A stretch of DNA of 64,000 bases. Origin: Inonotus obliquus (taxonomy: Eukaryota > Basidiomycota > Agaricomycetes > Hymenochaetales > Hymenochaetaceae). The notes under the pieces are model-generated. The model did no database searches. It saw only the letters and a program-made list of their open reading frames with translations, and was not told the origin of the DNA. Numbering within the stretch: position 1 is the first letter of the stretch; each line of letters begins with the position of its first letter. Below are positions 21,230-33,188 of the stretch, piece by piece. Made by a program: the position numbers and the translations under genes. The stretch is from NCBI GenBank assembly GCA_032164295.1, contig JAJHTX010000002.1:1302001-1366000 (forward strand), in the 5' to 3' direction.

Positions 21230-21440
21230 GATGTGTTGAGAATGGGCGAGTATGGGTGGGTCTTGGGCGGACAGCCGGAGGTGTGGTGTGTGTATGCACC
21301 ACGGATGCGTACCCCCGGGCTGGTCACAGCCCAGACGGGGGCTGTGCGCAACCGGGTGGCATGCCGAGCGGCAGCCTGACCCAGCTGGAGGTAACCCTGC
21401 CGGGCACCGGCAGGGTTATGTCAGGCGGCTCACGGAACGA
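21230..21440. repeat. GC-rich island with hairpins
   Basis: This block is markedly GC-rich against its AT-leaning surroundings. It carries a 12-nt stem with a 3-nt loop (TAACCCTGCCGG at 21392-21403 pairing with 21407-21418) and a smaller GGGCTG/CAGCCC hairpin near 21317-21331. No gene is supported. It could be a transposon terminus (for example a Helitron-type end hairpin) or foreign DNA; neither is shown. Confidence 0.5.
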
Positions 21441-21777
21441 TCTAAGTTTTGCTTAGCTTTTATGAATGTCGCGTCTTTCTTGCACAGAAACATTTACTTA
21501 GTGCGCTTACTCTCTCAGACCTTCAACAGATGTGCCCAGCTCCTTTGTCTGTTGAAACGCCTTGCCAGATGTACATATACAGCGCACGTTGAGTGTCTTA
21601 TAGTCATATTGACGAATTACCGATATCGATTCACCCTTTAGCCAGGTAGTAATGACCATTAATTGTAAACAATATCATATACAACATCCTGCACGTCAAA
21701 TCGCGTATATTGCGATAACAGGAAAGCAAACCCGTATTCCTCGGCACTCTGACTTCCATTTCGTAGGGCTATTGTCC

Positions 21778-24111
21778 TTAGAGAACCTTGAAAATCTGAG
21801 ATGCATTCTCACTTGCTTGGCGGATAAGTATCACGGCTTCGTCGGAGCGGGGTGTAATTGCGCTGTCAAATGCGCTCGGGTGCCTACAGATACGGGGATA
21901 TGTTGTTAATGACTAATTCAAGGATGCAGTCTGAGTCATTCGAGGAGGAAAACGCACGAAATCATACTAGATATTGGCTGGTGAACGGCAGGCACCGGTG
22001 TTCCGTTCTTATCCTTGGCGGACGAAATTTCGAATACCGACAAGATTCGTGGCATAGCAAGATGGAGCGCATTCTCCGCAAAATAGGACCCGGGGCAAGT
22101 TCTGCAGTTACCGACACCCGGCAAGCAGATGGATACACCGTGAGGTGAAGGATAAACAAGATACATCAGCCCGATTATCTACGAGCTCATGGGTCGTATT
22201 GGATACATACCATCGCCCATATCCAAAGGCGAACCTCGCGGGGTCCTTGCTCGAGAAGTCAAGCAGACCATCAGCATTAAAGTATCGTTCCGGGTTGAAT
22301 TTCATAGGCCCGGGTTACAACTCTTTATCATGCAAGATGCCCCTGGACATCAGGAAATAAGTCAGTCAGGATAGTTGCATGAATGTTATAACTACATACC
22401 ACGAATTTCCAACAACAATCGAACCCTTCGGTATATGGTACCCATTGTACACATCATCTTCCTTGAGCATGTGTGGTAGAGCTATTGATTCACACCAGGT
22501 TCATCAGTCCAAACTTTGTTCTCCGAGAACATTAAGCTCTGTACCTTGCGGAACAACAACATGCCGACGTAGTACTTCTTTCATAATAGCCGTTACGTAC
22601 GGCAAATTCTTCTTATCTTCAAGCATGGGCAATCTCGTCGTCCCGATGACCGTATCCAGCTCTGCTTGTGCTTTCTTCTGGACGTCAGGGTATAAAGTCA
22701 TCGCGAGGGTAAAGGCCGTTAACGCCGAGACGCACTGAATGGAGGCGTCAAACATCTCAGTCCGAAAAGTACAGAAAGTAATGTCTCACAGTATCAGAAC
22801 CACCTAGACGATGAATCGAAACGACATGTATTAGTGCTCTTCTGCACAATGCGGCCGAAACGTCAGCTCACCTCCATATGCTTGATGTGCACAGGCACTA
22901 ACAATAGCCTCCAACTGCGAGTCAGTCTTCCCATCCTTACCTTTCTCGCCGCCTTCCAGGAGATCCGACACGAAACATGGCGCCGGCAGTGTGCCAGATG
23001 ACTAAAGAAGTGTCAATGTATTGCCTCTGATCGTTAGCAGATTTTCTTATGAGAGACCAAAGGAGTCGGAGACAAACCATCATCAGTTTCGTTTCAAGGA
23101 ACGGTACATCTTTCATCCTTGCAGCGTCCCTAGCCATTTCCTCCGCCATCCTCAGACTCAAAGCGCCGGGTACCCATGAGGGCACCTTTTTCACTGAGAA
23201 CGAGAAACTAGTATCAGTTTTGTGATTCATATCATCTTGAAATCAGGACATACAGATGGGGAAAGCATCCACCAGGAACACTCCCGGACGCGTGAGTTCT
23301 GAAAATGCCGAGATAGCACGTTCAGCAAGGACAACGAATTTGTCCTCCCTCGTCTTCGGAATAATGCCGTATGTAGATAACATAGTGTTCTGTGTCATGA
23401 ATCTGACAATTGATGTCAGCGTTAGATGCTATTGATTATATGTCTAACGCACAGTCGAATATGTTCGAGGAATTCCTCCGGATTGTTCAAGAGGCGCTTG
23501 AGCAGACCAATGCTAGCGAAATCCTGTGCCGGATCAAACAATTTAACCATTCCCGGGCCGAACTTGCTCGCAAAAACACGTCGGTACGTCTTGAAAGTAT
23601 CAGTGTAAGACATTAAAGTGAGATTCCAATCCAGCCCGCTACTAAGAAGCCAGTCATGATAAGGTTGCTGTTCATTGCTCTTGTCGAGATATTACTTACA
23701 GTTCAGCAACAGAATAAATCACAGATCTCTTCTCGAGCAAGTCGTTAACCGCTTTCGGAGAGTTGAGAATAATGATGGACTGATTAAAGACTGAAACATG
23801 AACAATTTCGCCTGATCATTGTTAAATGCGAACTGATACTAAACAGATCGAGGAAATGTCGACTCACCAAATTCCTCGCTCCACTTTCCGAACGTCTCCC
23901 AAGGCTTGTTAATTGGGATGTCAAAGGCATTCCCGACGAGCGGTAGTGACTTTGGTCCGGGCGGAAGGGGGAGTCCATTTGCCTTCCTGCTCTCAGTAGA
24001 CTTGAAGGCCTTCAGACTAAGAAGCATAACACAACTAGCTAGTAAAACTGTCGAGAGGCAGGAGGCCCAAATGCTTGGAGGTAAGGCTGGAAAAGGGACC
24101 TGTACGTCCAT
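21778..24111 (-). pseudogene. Cytochrome P450, copy 4, probable pseudogene
   Basis: It has full-length family architecture. The start is MDVQVPFPALPPSIWASCL at 24111, then the anchor, hinge LPPGPKSLPLVGN, the microexon at 22790-22803 (GSDT), ExxR (KEVLRR), PERY, the haem exon TCPGSYFAEN and a C-terminus ending QIFKVL at 21778. Two nonsense changes are visible. An in-frame TAA at 22315-22317 falls where the paralogues have Tyr in ILHDPELY. The only GT-AG splice consistent with the haem cysteine frame joins TG (22212-22211) to A (22101), making TGA where the paralogues have CGT or CGC (Arg). All other exons look intact, so it died recently, or the assembly has errors at these points. It is more diverged from copies 1 and 2 than they are from each other. 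Confidence 0.8.
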
Positions 24112-25008
24112 AGATATGGCATATCTGTAAAGTCAGCACCGACGAGTCGAGTCTGCAACATAGAAACCCGGGCTTCTTATAGATGTTGCTCTGCGTGGAG
24201 TGAAAAACGGAGGGATAACCTCAGTTCAATCTGCAACCTTAATGTCTTGCTTCAGGATGACCGGGAAGTCCCAGTGTTCGATAGGGGCTATCTAGTGACA
24301 GCTCGCCATTGTGGACAACGCGAGACACAGAGCCCGCGAAAGAGGAATTGCAGGAGAAGCTAGGGAGAAAGCGCCGCAGGCAAGAATGAACCGGCGTCTT
24401 GCTGCACAGTCCGATGATAGTGTTATCAACGGTCTTAAGCTTTTGTTGCTTGATGGGCATATCTCGGTTCAACGCCAGTTCCTGGATAAGGTGATGGTGG
24501 CGCAATTTCTGCAAGTGAAGAGAGTCGTGGGGCGAACGGAAGGTAAGATCGGTGCTACTTTACTTCCTGCGCTGGTGGATGAGAGGCGTTATCGTCTTGA
24601 AGGAGTAGCAGGCGAATGCTGGAGATCGAAGTTATTTCTGGTAAAGGAATTTCACTTGGAACCTAAGTTTCGGCGGAAGAAAAGGGAGATCAGAATGGCG
24701 GAACGAGAGCAGCCACATCAATGAAAGATACTTGCAGTTCGACAGTAATACCGGACGCCCGGCATGGTTGTGGCCCCTGATGTGTGGCTATAACACTCTC
24801 TGACGAATTCATCTGGACTCCTGTAATAGGCCGGATCTAGCGCGCGAGAAATCGTACGAAGCAGCTGTTAGTTCGCGGCAACTTGTTCATTCTCACTTCA
24901 TCCGACTTATAATGCATCGTCATGTAGAAGTTACGGAAGCAAACAGAACAACAAGAAGCGAATTAAGTTACCTATTCGTTATGTAAAGCTTGATACAATT
25001 TTGTCAGT
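24112..25008. other. Intergenic between the P450 relic and V-ATPase subunit H
   Basis: This is the 5' flank of P450 copy 4 and the 3' flank of the V-ATPase gene. A plus-strand frame (ATG at 24386 to 24724, about 112 aa, basic) is open, but it has no family signature and no introns or neighbours supporting it. I do not call it a gene. Confidence 0.45.
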
Positions 25009-26877
25009 CTAAGCTGCTCTCCAGGGTTGGCTGAGAAGGCGCTGCACGGAAATCAGCGACCGGTATCGGACATCTGCGTTCTCGTGTGTCATCAATTGCA
25101 TCACCCTCGTCTTCGCACCGAGCTCCGCTACAGCCCTGCAAATGACCGACCGCGTGAGCAATTCATTAAGTTTCATCGAAGAGTTACATACTTCTTCCCC
25201 CGATCACAATACTTCACAAACTGTCCAAGATCGTGAGCCGCGACTGCCAGTACCGTCGGGTCCGAGGATTCGTTCAGCGATTTAACGAGGAGCCTAGAAT
25301 CAGGAAGTCAGGTTACGGATAGTAAACTAGAAACTCAGGCTAACTCACTTGAGTTGAACAAAGTCTTGATCACAAAGCTTCCCAGCATTTTCTTGCCAGA
25401 ACAATTCTGACTCGTGCACCGGGGACCAATGTAAATGGCCAGACTGCAGTTCCGCAGTATACTCCTCCCAAGTTCTGCAGGAGCATAGTCAGAATACGCC
25501 CTCTATGTCATTGGCAGGGCACGGTGACACTAACGATAAGCTATCAAATCGGGCCTTTAGTTCGTCTCGAAGGAATTGCACATCTTCAACAATGTCCTCA
25601 TCCGTCCATTTTCTCCCGCATAAACTTTTCGCGAATGGAAGAAGCTCGGAGACGAGCATTGATGGTAAATTTTGTGACGGCGCTTTCGAAACAAGGTTCT
25701 AAATGATGATTCAGACGCCCATAGGAAGATCATCCTATAGAAAGAAAATTACTCGGAAAGTAGCCACAATCACTCGGATAACCTTCTCCTTCACTGCGGC
25801 TTGTGCTACGTCTGTTAGGAGTGGGATGATGTCGTATTTCCTTTAGACGACCCATTAGACACAAAGAATGTAACAAAGGTGAGTCCCATATCATACTTGT
25901 TGATATTCTCCGCGATCTCCTGTTCAAACGACAGGAGCCAAAAGCAGAAGCAGATCTGATAGCTCATCTGTGCACCGGGCTTGTTCTGCAAGATATTTCG
26001 AAGGCTGCCGGAAGGGAAGCTGAATAAGCACGTCCAACAACGAGCGGCACACTGAGCACAAACCCAACTATGATCTTTGAATGTGCCCAAACTGCTTTGC
26101 GGACCTCCGCCCTAGGGAGCAAGGCTTCAAGACACTGCACGGCCGTGTCGCGCTTGTTGGGCGAGTTTGACTGTAATAAGCTGGATAAGACTTCAAGGAA
26201 GGGTTGGAGGTACTGGTTCGTAATGGGCGCAGATTCGCAGCTAGGATAGATCACAAGTCAACAGTTGTAGGGCAGAAGTCGATGGGTGGAATACCTTAAG
26301 AGGACGGTGAGGATTTGAGCTGACTTGAGTTGAAGGAACTCGTCTTGACTTTCTAACGACCTGAAGTTATAGGGTGAGCGGGATAGGAGGTGCTAGTTTG
26401 GTGTGGCGTACCGAAGTAATGGACCATAAGGCAGCTCAGGATCCTTTTCAGAAGCTCTAGCAAACCACTGTATACGCTCTTCATGATCTGAACAAGTGCA
26501 TTAGCAATGGATGAATGTGCCTAACTGTGTACATACCGGCAAGCGCGTCCGTGATGAGTACCAGAATCCATTGCATGGTATCCACCCGGTTAAGTTTCTT
26601 CAGAAGACGAAGGTACAGATGGGTATAAGCCTGGCCATCCGTCTGCAGCAGCGATTCCGTCTTTGCTCTCGGTTGCCTATCCACTTTCTTGATGAGCGTG
26701 AGCTCTTCCGAGGTTACAAGTCCAGCACGTTGGTATGCCTATTGAATATGTTGCAATCAACAACAATGCCGCTTTACTTTGAGAGCATTATGGTTTCACC
26801 TCCCATGGTACAGGCTTGCTCCTTATCTTAGAAGATGTCTCTTCTATGTATGCATTCGAGACGAGGGAGAGTGACAT
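25009..26877 (-). CDS. VMA13: V-type H+-ATPase subunit H
   Basis: This is the regulatory subunit of the V1 sector, which couples ATP hydrolysis to proton pumping in vacuolar membranes. It is an all-helical HEAT/armadillo-like protein. Exon 1 (MSLSLVSNAYIEETSSKIRS) joins QRAGLVTSEELTLIKKVDRQ, RLLKKLNRVDTMQWILVLIT, SPNKRDTAVQCLEALLPRAE, the hallmark YQICFCFWLLSFEQEIAENI, VKEKVIRVIVATF and the C-terminal DVRYRSLISVQRLLSQPW, with the stop at 25009. Many short introns are present and no break was found. It is transcribed divergently from the mL46 gene, with about 100 bp or less between start codons. Identification rests on the conserved family blocks. Confidence 0.92.
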
Positions 26878-26981
26878 TATGGGAGTGAATGAGATGGTCG
26901 AGCCAAGCAGCCCCAAACAGTCCTCTTCGCCATGCTGATCGTCAAGGCGCGTCTCGTCTCCTTCCTTTCGTTCCTATTGGC
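26878..26981. promoter_or_regulatory. Very short bidirectional promoter, VMA13 / mL46
   Basis: The two genes are divergent. Taking the first in-frame ATG of mL46 (26889), only about 11 bp separates the starts; using the ATG at 26982, about 104 bp does. Each gene's core promoter must therefore overlap the neighbour's 5' UTR or first exon. No obvious TATA box is seen. Confidence 0.6.
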
Positions 26982-28002
26982 ATGGCTCCTTCCGCGCTCT
27001 TTACTCAATGTCAGCGACAACTATGCCATAGCATTGGCTCGAAAAGCGGTACGTGCACTTCAGATAATCGTCATTAATTATTTCACTCACCATCTAAACT
27101 GCAGGCTTCGCGCAACGCGGACTCGCAACAGTCGTCGATGCACCAAAAAATCACCGCCTCGCTGTCGGAATCATAGTAAACCGAGCTCCTATCCTAACGC
27201 GCACTCCAAGCAAGTTCGAACGCGAATTTTACAAATACCAACAACGAATCCAACGCGCTTTGCATAATCCATTTCCCTACGAATTCTACTTCAAACAAGG
27301 CTCGTTACTCGAGGCTCAATTCAACCAGGAAGAGATTCGACGCGAGCGAAAGGCATTTGGGAAAGAGGCGGTGAAGAATATGGAAGACAAGTCATCATTG
27401 CTTATGAGCATTGATTCGACGACGGGCGAGGAGGAAGAAAAGCCTATGCCACGACGGTCGACTGCAGACGATACACGAGACGTGAAACGACTCGACAGAT
27501 ACGGCGCACGGAATTTGTATCTCTTAGTGAAAGGCCTACCTGGCGACAAATATCAATGGAGGTTCCCGAAAGGATACATAGAGACAGGCGAACTTCTGCA
27601 TGAGGCGAGTCTTTTCTGGACTGTTGATTCATGTGTCCCGAATTGAACATTTCTACAGGCAGCGAAGCGCGATTTACACGCTGAATGTGGACCTCATATG
27701 AATACCTGGATTGTTGGGCGAAAACCAGTAGGTCTTCTGGAGTATAGTTACGAGTCCACGTCGGATCCTCGATATTCAGGAGAAAAAGTGCGTCCTTATA
27801 ACTTCTTCGCTCTTCCTTCCACTAACATTTTTGTGTTGACACCTAGGTCTTCTTCTACAAAGCACATATATTTGCCGGTCAAGCTCGACCGGTCGAAAAG
27901 AGCATCATCGACTTTGCTTGGCTTACGAAGGAGGAAATTGAGCCTTATGTAGACAAGGAATATTGGTTAGGCACTAAGGATATGTTATCTGACTTCCAAT
28001 AG
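26982..28002 (+). CDS. MRPL46: Mitochondrial ribosomal protein mL46 (Nudix-like fold)
   Basis: This is a large-subunit mitoribosome protein with a degenerate Nudix domain. A presequence-like N-terminus (MAPSALFTQCQRQLCHSIGS) is followed by RGLATVVDAPKNH, VNRAPILTRTPSKFEREFYK, QRALHNPFPYEFYFKQGSLL and the Nudix-like part (NLYLLVKGLPGDKYQWRFPK, AAKRDLHAECGPH, IDFAWLTKEEIEPYV). Intron 1 is 27049-27104. The next intron starts GCGAGT after LLHE (near 27606), a GC-AG intron that keeps the frame (LLHE-AAKRD). The third starts GTGCGT after the SGEK codons. The stop is at 28002. The start could instead be the in-frame ATG at 26889, giving 31 more residues; I prefer 26982 because the shorter form begins as a typical matrix-targeting peptide. 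Confidence 0.9.
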
Positions 28003-28458
28003 ATTTAATCTGAGGAGCTTTGGTTTGGTTCCACCGTTGTTCAAATGACACTCTAGGCATGAACTCCATTTAAGACCCATACGCCTACAGTTAACCGCTC
28101 ATCTAAATCCTCACTATATCACAAATAAGAGTATACCGCTCCCTGTCCCGCTCCGATGCTTTGGAACCTCTGCCGATCGTTGAACCGTTATCCACGAAAT
28201 CTCTTCATTAGCAGCTGGCAACTATCGGAAGGGCCAACCCAAGCTGGGCCAATGCAGGAAGAAAACAATGCCGAAATAGACGGTGTCTTCCCCTCCCTCT
28301 ATGACCACGCCCGCGATAGCGCCGGTTTCTGCTCCAGACGAACGAGGTGTTGGCCCTGAAACTGTGGTGTACGTGAAATGGCGCACGCGGCGCCAGTAGT
28401 GAAAAGCAGCGATATTACACCCCACCCCCATGAAATGAATCATCCAGGTCAAACCCCA
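28003..28458. other. Convergent intergenic between mL46 and TRAPPC13
   Basis: This is the 3' flank of two convergent genes. Short frames on both strands have no recognisable domain; I see no gene here. Confidence 0.5.
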
Positions 28459-30957
28459 CTATCGCACCCAAAGCTCCGCAACAACATCCCATTCCCTCAA
28501 AATTTGTGCTTCGCTAGGCTGAACGTCACCCTGTGTATGCAACGTCGCTTCCTCCTCCTCGCCGCCATCAAATAATCCACTAGCACTCTCCTCCTTCTCC
28601 TGGTCCCGAATGAGTAAGACTCTCAACCCACCGACGCGCGCAAACCCACGCGTTCGTGGAATGTACGAAAGCGTAAACTCCACACACGCTTCTCCCCTTT
28701 CCACCCGGATCATTCCAGGCGATTGAGCAACTTGAACTGGTGCTGGTGCTTGTATCTCATCTGTCGATGATACGGGTAGTGATGTCGGAGGAATCAATGA
28801 AAGAGGGGGCAGAAATACTGCAGACGTGCCAGAAAACTGTACACTTCCACTTGCCCTTCCGCCAGCAAACACTTCATCCTTTTTCGCTTTCAAAAAACTT
28901 GAATACGGAGACGGAAGCCTTGCATCCGCAGTCCAGCTCATCATCGCTTCATCACCATCCCCAAACGCTTCAGAGCCACCGCTTTCCGATTCTCGAAGGC
29001 CTAAAGCCTCACTTAACGCGACCCTCCTCAGCCGCTCTGTCAGACCTCCTACGGTTACGGCATTTGCTGCTCGCGCAGCCATAGCTGTAGGAGATGTGAC
29101 CATGCTGTCTCCTCCCGCTGAAATCGGCACAGCTGTATTTGCGTTGGCTGAGACCGGAGGTGGTGACATAACTCTCCTCGGAGTCAGCACATCAATCGAA
29201 CCTGCATGACTTGCTGGAGAGTGTATCCCTGAGCCAGTTGTCTCGAACGATAACGTTGTACTCGTACGTCTTTTAAGCGCTCGAGTTGCAGATGGTGCTC
29301 GTACCTCGACCGAAGTCTGCTCGGGAGCTGGCGGTGGAGCAGGAAGCGTATGTTGCACAGCGAGCGTGAGGACGCGGGTTTTCCGTGGGTATGGCTCACT
29401 GAGAAATCCAGATGCATGATACGGCTGAAGCGCAGAGACGGCCAACGAGAACCTCAGAAGGAAGGGTTTCTCTACAAATACAGTGGCATCGTTTGGTCTT
29501 TCAAGAAGAACAAGGTCGACCTGAATATCTGGCGGAGGCTGAGACTGCGCGGAAAGTGGAGGAACTGGTGGAGCATTCGTTGCAGGGGATTGAGGTCTCG
29601 CAGGTGCACCAGGTGTAGTTGAGCGCTTCAGAGGCGAAGCAGGGCGTTGAGGAGGAGGTGTTGCTGTCCGATGTTGAGCTTGCTGTTGGAGTGAAGGGGA
29701 GCGAGGCCGCGGTACATTGGGAGAGACAGTCTTTTGAAGATAGGGAGGTAATGCAGAGGCCGGTGCAACACCAGAGGAGGGCGGAGCAGGTAGCGGAATT
29801 CGGCGCGAAAGAACCTGCAGTAATCCTTGTAAGAATGCGGGTTGAATTACGGACGATGGGACGTACAGAAGTCAAGAGTCTACCAGGTTCTCCCATAGGA
29901 GACCGCCACGAAATGTCTAAACGACCAAGTGGTATAATCGTACCAGGTACAGGAGCAATAGAAACACTCGTATTCCTAGGAACGACCTTCGGAGTCAAAA
30001 TGTAGATATACTGTCGCATATCTTGTGCAGGCATAAGTGCCGTAGTTCCAGAAAATATGCTCTTTTCTGTACCACCATCAATTTCAGGTTGAGCAGAAAG
30101 TGGTGAAAAGTTGTTTGCATCGACTACGTTCCAGCCTTCCATAGGCTCCAAGCGAATCTTCTCAAACCAAAGCGGACCCTGAGTGAGGTTCTGTATGTGC
30201 ACCTCCAGAAAGACCTTATCTCGTTCAGTTCGTGACAGGAGCGCCGTAGGGCTTTTCGGAACATGCACTTTCGATTTGACTGAGAGTGGGTTCGTTACCT
30301 ATGTACAGCTAGTGAAATCAAGCCGGGCGAGTCAGAAACTTAAGCACTTACGATGAACTTGTAGAATTTGCGGAACGTTTGAATGAAGGGATCTCCCGAG
30401 TCATCACCACCGGTAGTCGCAGGCCTCATCCCAGCCGGAGTACGATACGTTACGCTACATCCAAGGACGTGCTGTCCAAGCTCCTTGATCTCAGTTGACA
30501 CGGCGAGCTCCAAAGAATCTCCCGCGAGTAACGTCCCCCGCTCATCCTCGATCCCTTGTTCGTCACCCTCGCCAGCGCTAATACTCGCAACCACTTCCGT
30601 AAGTACCACCTTATTTGTAGCAGTCTGCATCTCCACCCTTGCCCTCACAGAATCAACGGGTACATCCACTTCATTATTCACACTCAAGACACACGAGAAC
30701 GTCTCTCCCAGCTGAATCGCCCCAAATGAAGTTGGTACCGTAAGCAAAGTGCTTGCATGTGTCAGGTCTCGTAGGGTTTTTGGGTGACCGGGGAGAGGTT
30801 CGGAACCTTGGAGGGAGAGAGGACTTGCTGTTGAGTGTGCAGAGAAGGACGAGGAGCTGGAGAAGAATGGCTCCCAGTTTGACGCCAGTGATGGGCGGGA
30901 AACGCGCATGACTTTGAGCGAGAGAGGATGTTGACCGACACTATCCATCCCCGTCAT
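28459..30957 (-). CDS. TRAPP complex subunit 13 (TRAPPC13)
   Basis: This is a subunit of the TRAPP tethering complex that activates Rab1/Ypt1 in ER-Golgi traffic and autophagy. The start MTGMDSVGQHPLSLKVMRVS (30957; the next ATG is at 30948) is followed by the family block TVPTSFGAIQLGETFSCVLS, the Ig-like strands SLELAVSTEIKELGQHVLGC and FRKFYKFI. Then comes the second beta-rich half, with LEVHIQNLTQGPLWFEKIRL and MRQYIYILTPKVVP. A 54-nt intron near 29816-29869 restores the frame into LSRRIPLPAPP. A long Pro/Ser-rich insert of about 200 residues precedes the C-terminal strands (GMIRVERGEACVEFTLSYIP) and the end DVVAELWVR. The low-complexity insert is typical of basidiomycete versions. Confidence 0.88.
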
Positions 30958-31204
30958 CTTTTCTGACAAAATCGTATGAAAAGGTAGAAGATACAGTTAG
31001 AAGATGCAGCAGCTCTGGAATCACGGGTCACGACACACGCGTCAGATTCGCGTCGTCTGAATTCAGTCTCCTAAATAATTTCCATGTTGCAAGTTTTTTA
31101 ACGACTCTCAAATATAATAGGTCCGGAATTCTAGTCAAGGAGCTAGTTTGCGCTTCAATATACCAAGAAACAAAAAAATCAAGAAAGGAGGTTTCCCAAT
31201 AGAA

Positions 31205-32639
31205 TCATTTCGGTGCAGCAATGGCTTTGAGATTCGACCCCTTCACCCGCTTCTGCGCATCATCAAATCTACGCACAGTCACATCACATCTCGTCGTCTT
31301 GCAAATGTATTTTGATGACTTCTTAATTTCCTCCGAGAAGAGTGTAAGGCCTGCAGCACGCTCAACTGCATCAACTACAGAGCGAATGCATCAGATAAGG
31401 TCTCTCAGAACAGAACAAATTGGGTGTGTACCAGGGACAGAGAAACTTTCGAACGGTGTCGTATCAGGAATAGCGGCGTTCGGTAACACAAATGCCCCGG
31501 TCGAAATCTCGTGCACGTCTGGCGTAGATGGTGAAGATGGCCTAGATGCCAGGACGACCTTCGCAAAATGCGTCGGTACGCCAATATTCGGTGGGTTGCC
31601 GATCACTTCATATGTCTGAGGAAAAGAGATAATCATTCCCTATGAATTCAGCGAGGAAAACATTGCGATGCTTACCACGCGCCATTTCCCATCAGGATCC
31701 CGCTTCGGCAAGTAAAGCGGAACAGTAAAGACATAAACGTCTTGAAATGAAGACGTTAGGCGCCGACACCAGTCTTCAACATACGCCCAGTAATGGCGGT
31801 TGAAATCTACGCCGACTTGCGGCGCGATGTTCGTTAAAAGGAAAGTCTCGTCCATTGCCTCCTGATCCAATCTATAAATAAGAAGTTGTTTGATAATGTG
31901 GCTAAGAGCGTACTTGTGACATCTTCGCATCAGCTGCGGGCACCCTTTCAATTATATTCAAATCTATCAGAAAAACAAAATGAGAGCAGAAGGACTCACA
32001 TATGTCCACGATCATACCCACTCCTGAAATAATCCTGCAGCCGCGCACGGAACGGCAATGGTACAGCAGGATCCTCCGTAAATACAGACCGACTCCTATC
32101 CCCCTTCTCGTCATCCGATACCTGTGCTTCAAGTATGGACTTTCCCAGGGATGCCAGCGTCAAATGTTCCGCAGTCTACAAGCAATTGGACACGTCAGAA
32201 TTGTGAAGTTTGCGAATGGTGGAGTTGGGTAGTCGTACCCAAGCAGGATGTCGCAACCGCCTATCATACGCAGTCACGTACGCCCTTCGCACTAACAAGT
32301 CTGATATTGGTCCTATTCACGCCAAAAACATTAAACGTTCATACATCTCACACCGACCTCATTTCGACGAAACGTACCGGGATTCCCATATTTAAGCACA
32401 GTTCCAGGCAACTTCTCCGCTGTCCTCATCAAGTCGCTCAGCCCCTTCGGTTCAACTTGAATCAAAGGAGATGGTGGAGGACCAGGTGCAACTACTGCTG
32501 TGGTGCTTCCGGATTTCGACGATGCAGGAAGAGATACTCCATGTCGCTGTCGAGATAGGCTGACGGCAGCGACGGCGCCACCGCCTACTATCGCACCAAC
32601 AGCGAAACACGTAGCGTGAACAATCGTTGCGCCAGGCAT
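31205..32639 (-). CDS. NUC1: Mitochondrial DNA/RNA non-specific nuclease (NUC1 / endonuclease G family)
   Basis: This is a Mg2+-dependent beta-beta-alpha-metal nuclease of the mitochondrial intermembrane space. The N-terminus MPGATIVHATCFAVGAIVGG is a hydrophobic mitochondrial signal-anchor. The catalytic DRGH motif reads FRSGYDRGHMVPAADAKMSQ, with an intron within the Met codon. It is followed by the metal-site block FLLTNIAPQVGVDFNRHYWA, a substrate-binding part (VPTHFAKVVLAS, TGAFVLPNAAIPD) and a basic C-terminus ending SNLKAIAAPK at 31205. All expected active-site residues (Asp-Arg-Gly-His, then Asn) are present. There are five or more introns and no break. Confidence 0.92.
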
Positions 32640-33188
32640 TTCTCTCTAAAGTACCGCACCTGAAGAGAACCACCAGTCAAGCCTGAGCAAACTAGATTTC
32701 GGAGAAATTGAAGCACGTGGTCGTGACTGTTTGGCACTATTGACACGTCTGGCTTGAGCATTATGTACATATTATTTGACAAGAAATGCACGGCAAGGAA
32801 AAGACGAGTAAGAGAGACAGAAGGCAAAGAGGTTAAGGGGAACAGTAAGTTCGGTCAACTAAGGTATTAAAATCGGCGGCCATAAAGTCACAAATCATAA
32901 CTGTTTTTCTTGCATGTAGGCGCTCAAAAAGATGTGCAATCGGTCTCCTGATGAGAGTAAAGAAGCGGAAAAAGAAATACGGAACACGTATAAGTGATAT
33001 GATGGAGAAGTGAGCCAACAAACGAACATCCAAGATTATTCTGCGTAGCGAGTCATGTCGACGATGCAAATTATGAACGGAATCGAGTCAACCAGTAACT
33101 CTCCCATTCATCTTTTTCCTGTTGAACCGCACGTTGTCACAAGATGAGAACTATTAGACCGTATACCTTTGACTCTTAATCTCAATAT
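32640..33188. other. Intergenic between NUC1 and the PIN4-like gene
   Basis: This is the promoter of the nuclease gene and 3' flank of the RNA-binding gene. I see nothing specific in it. Confidence 0.5.

Noticed and set aside
24311..24724. 137-codon plus-strand frame
   Set aside because: The first codon is GTG, the internal ATG gives about 112 codons, and there is no recognisable domain or splicing context.
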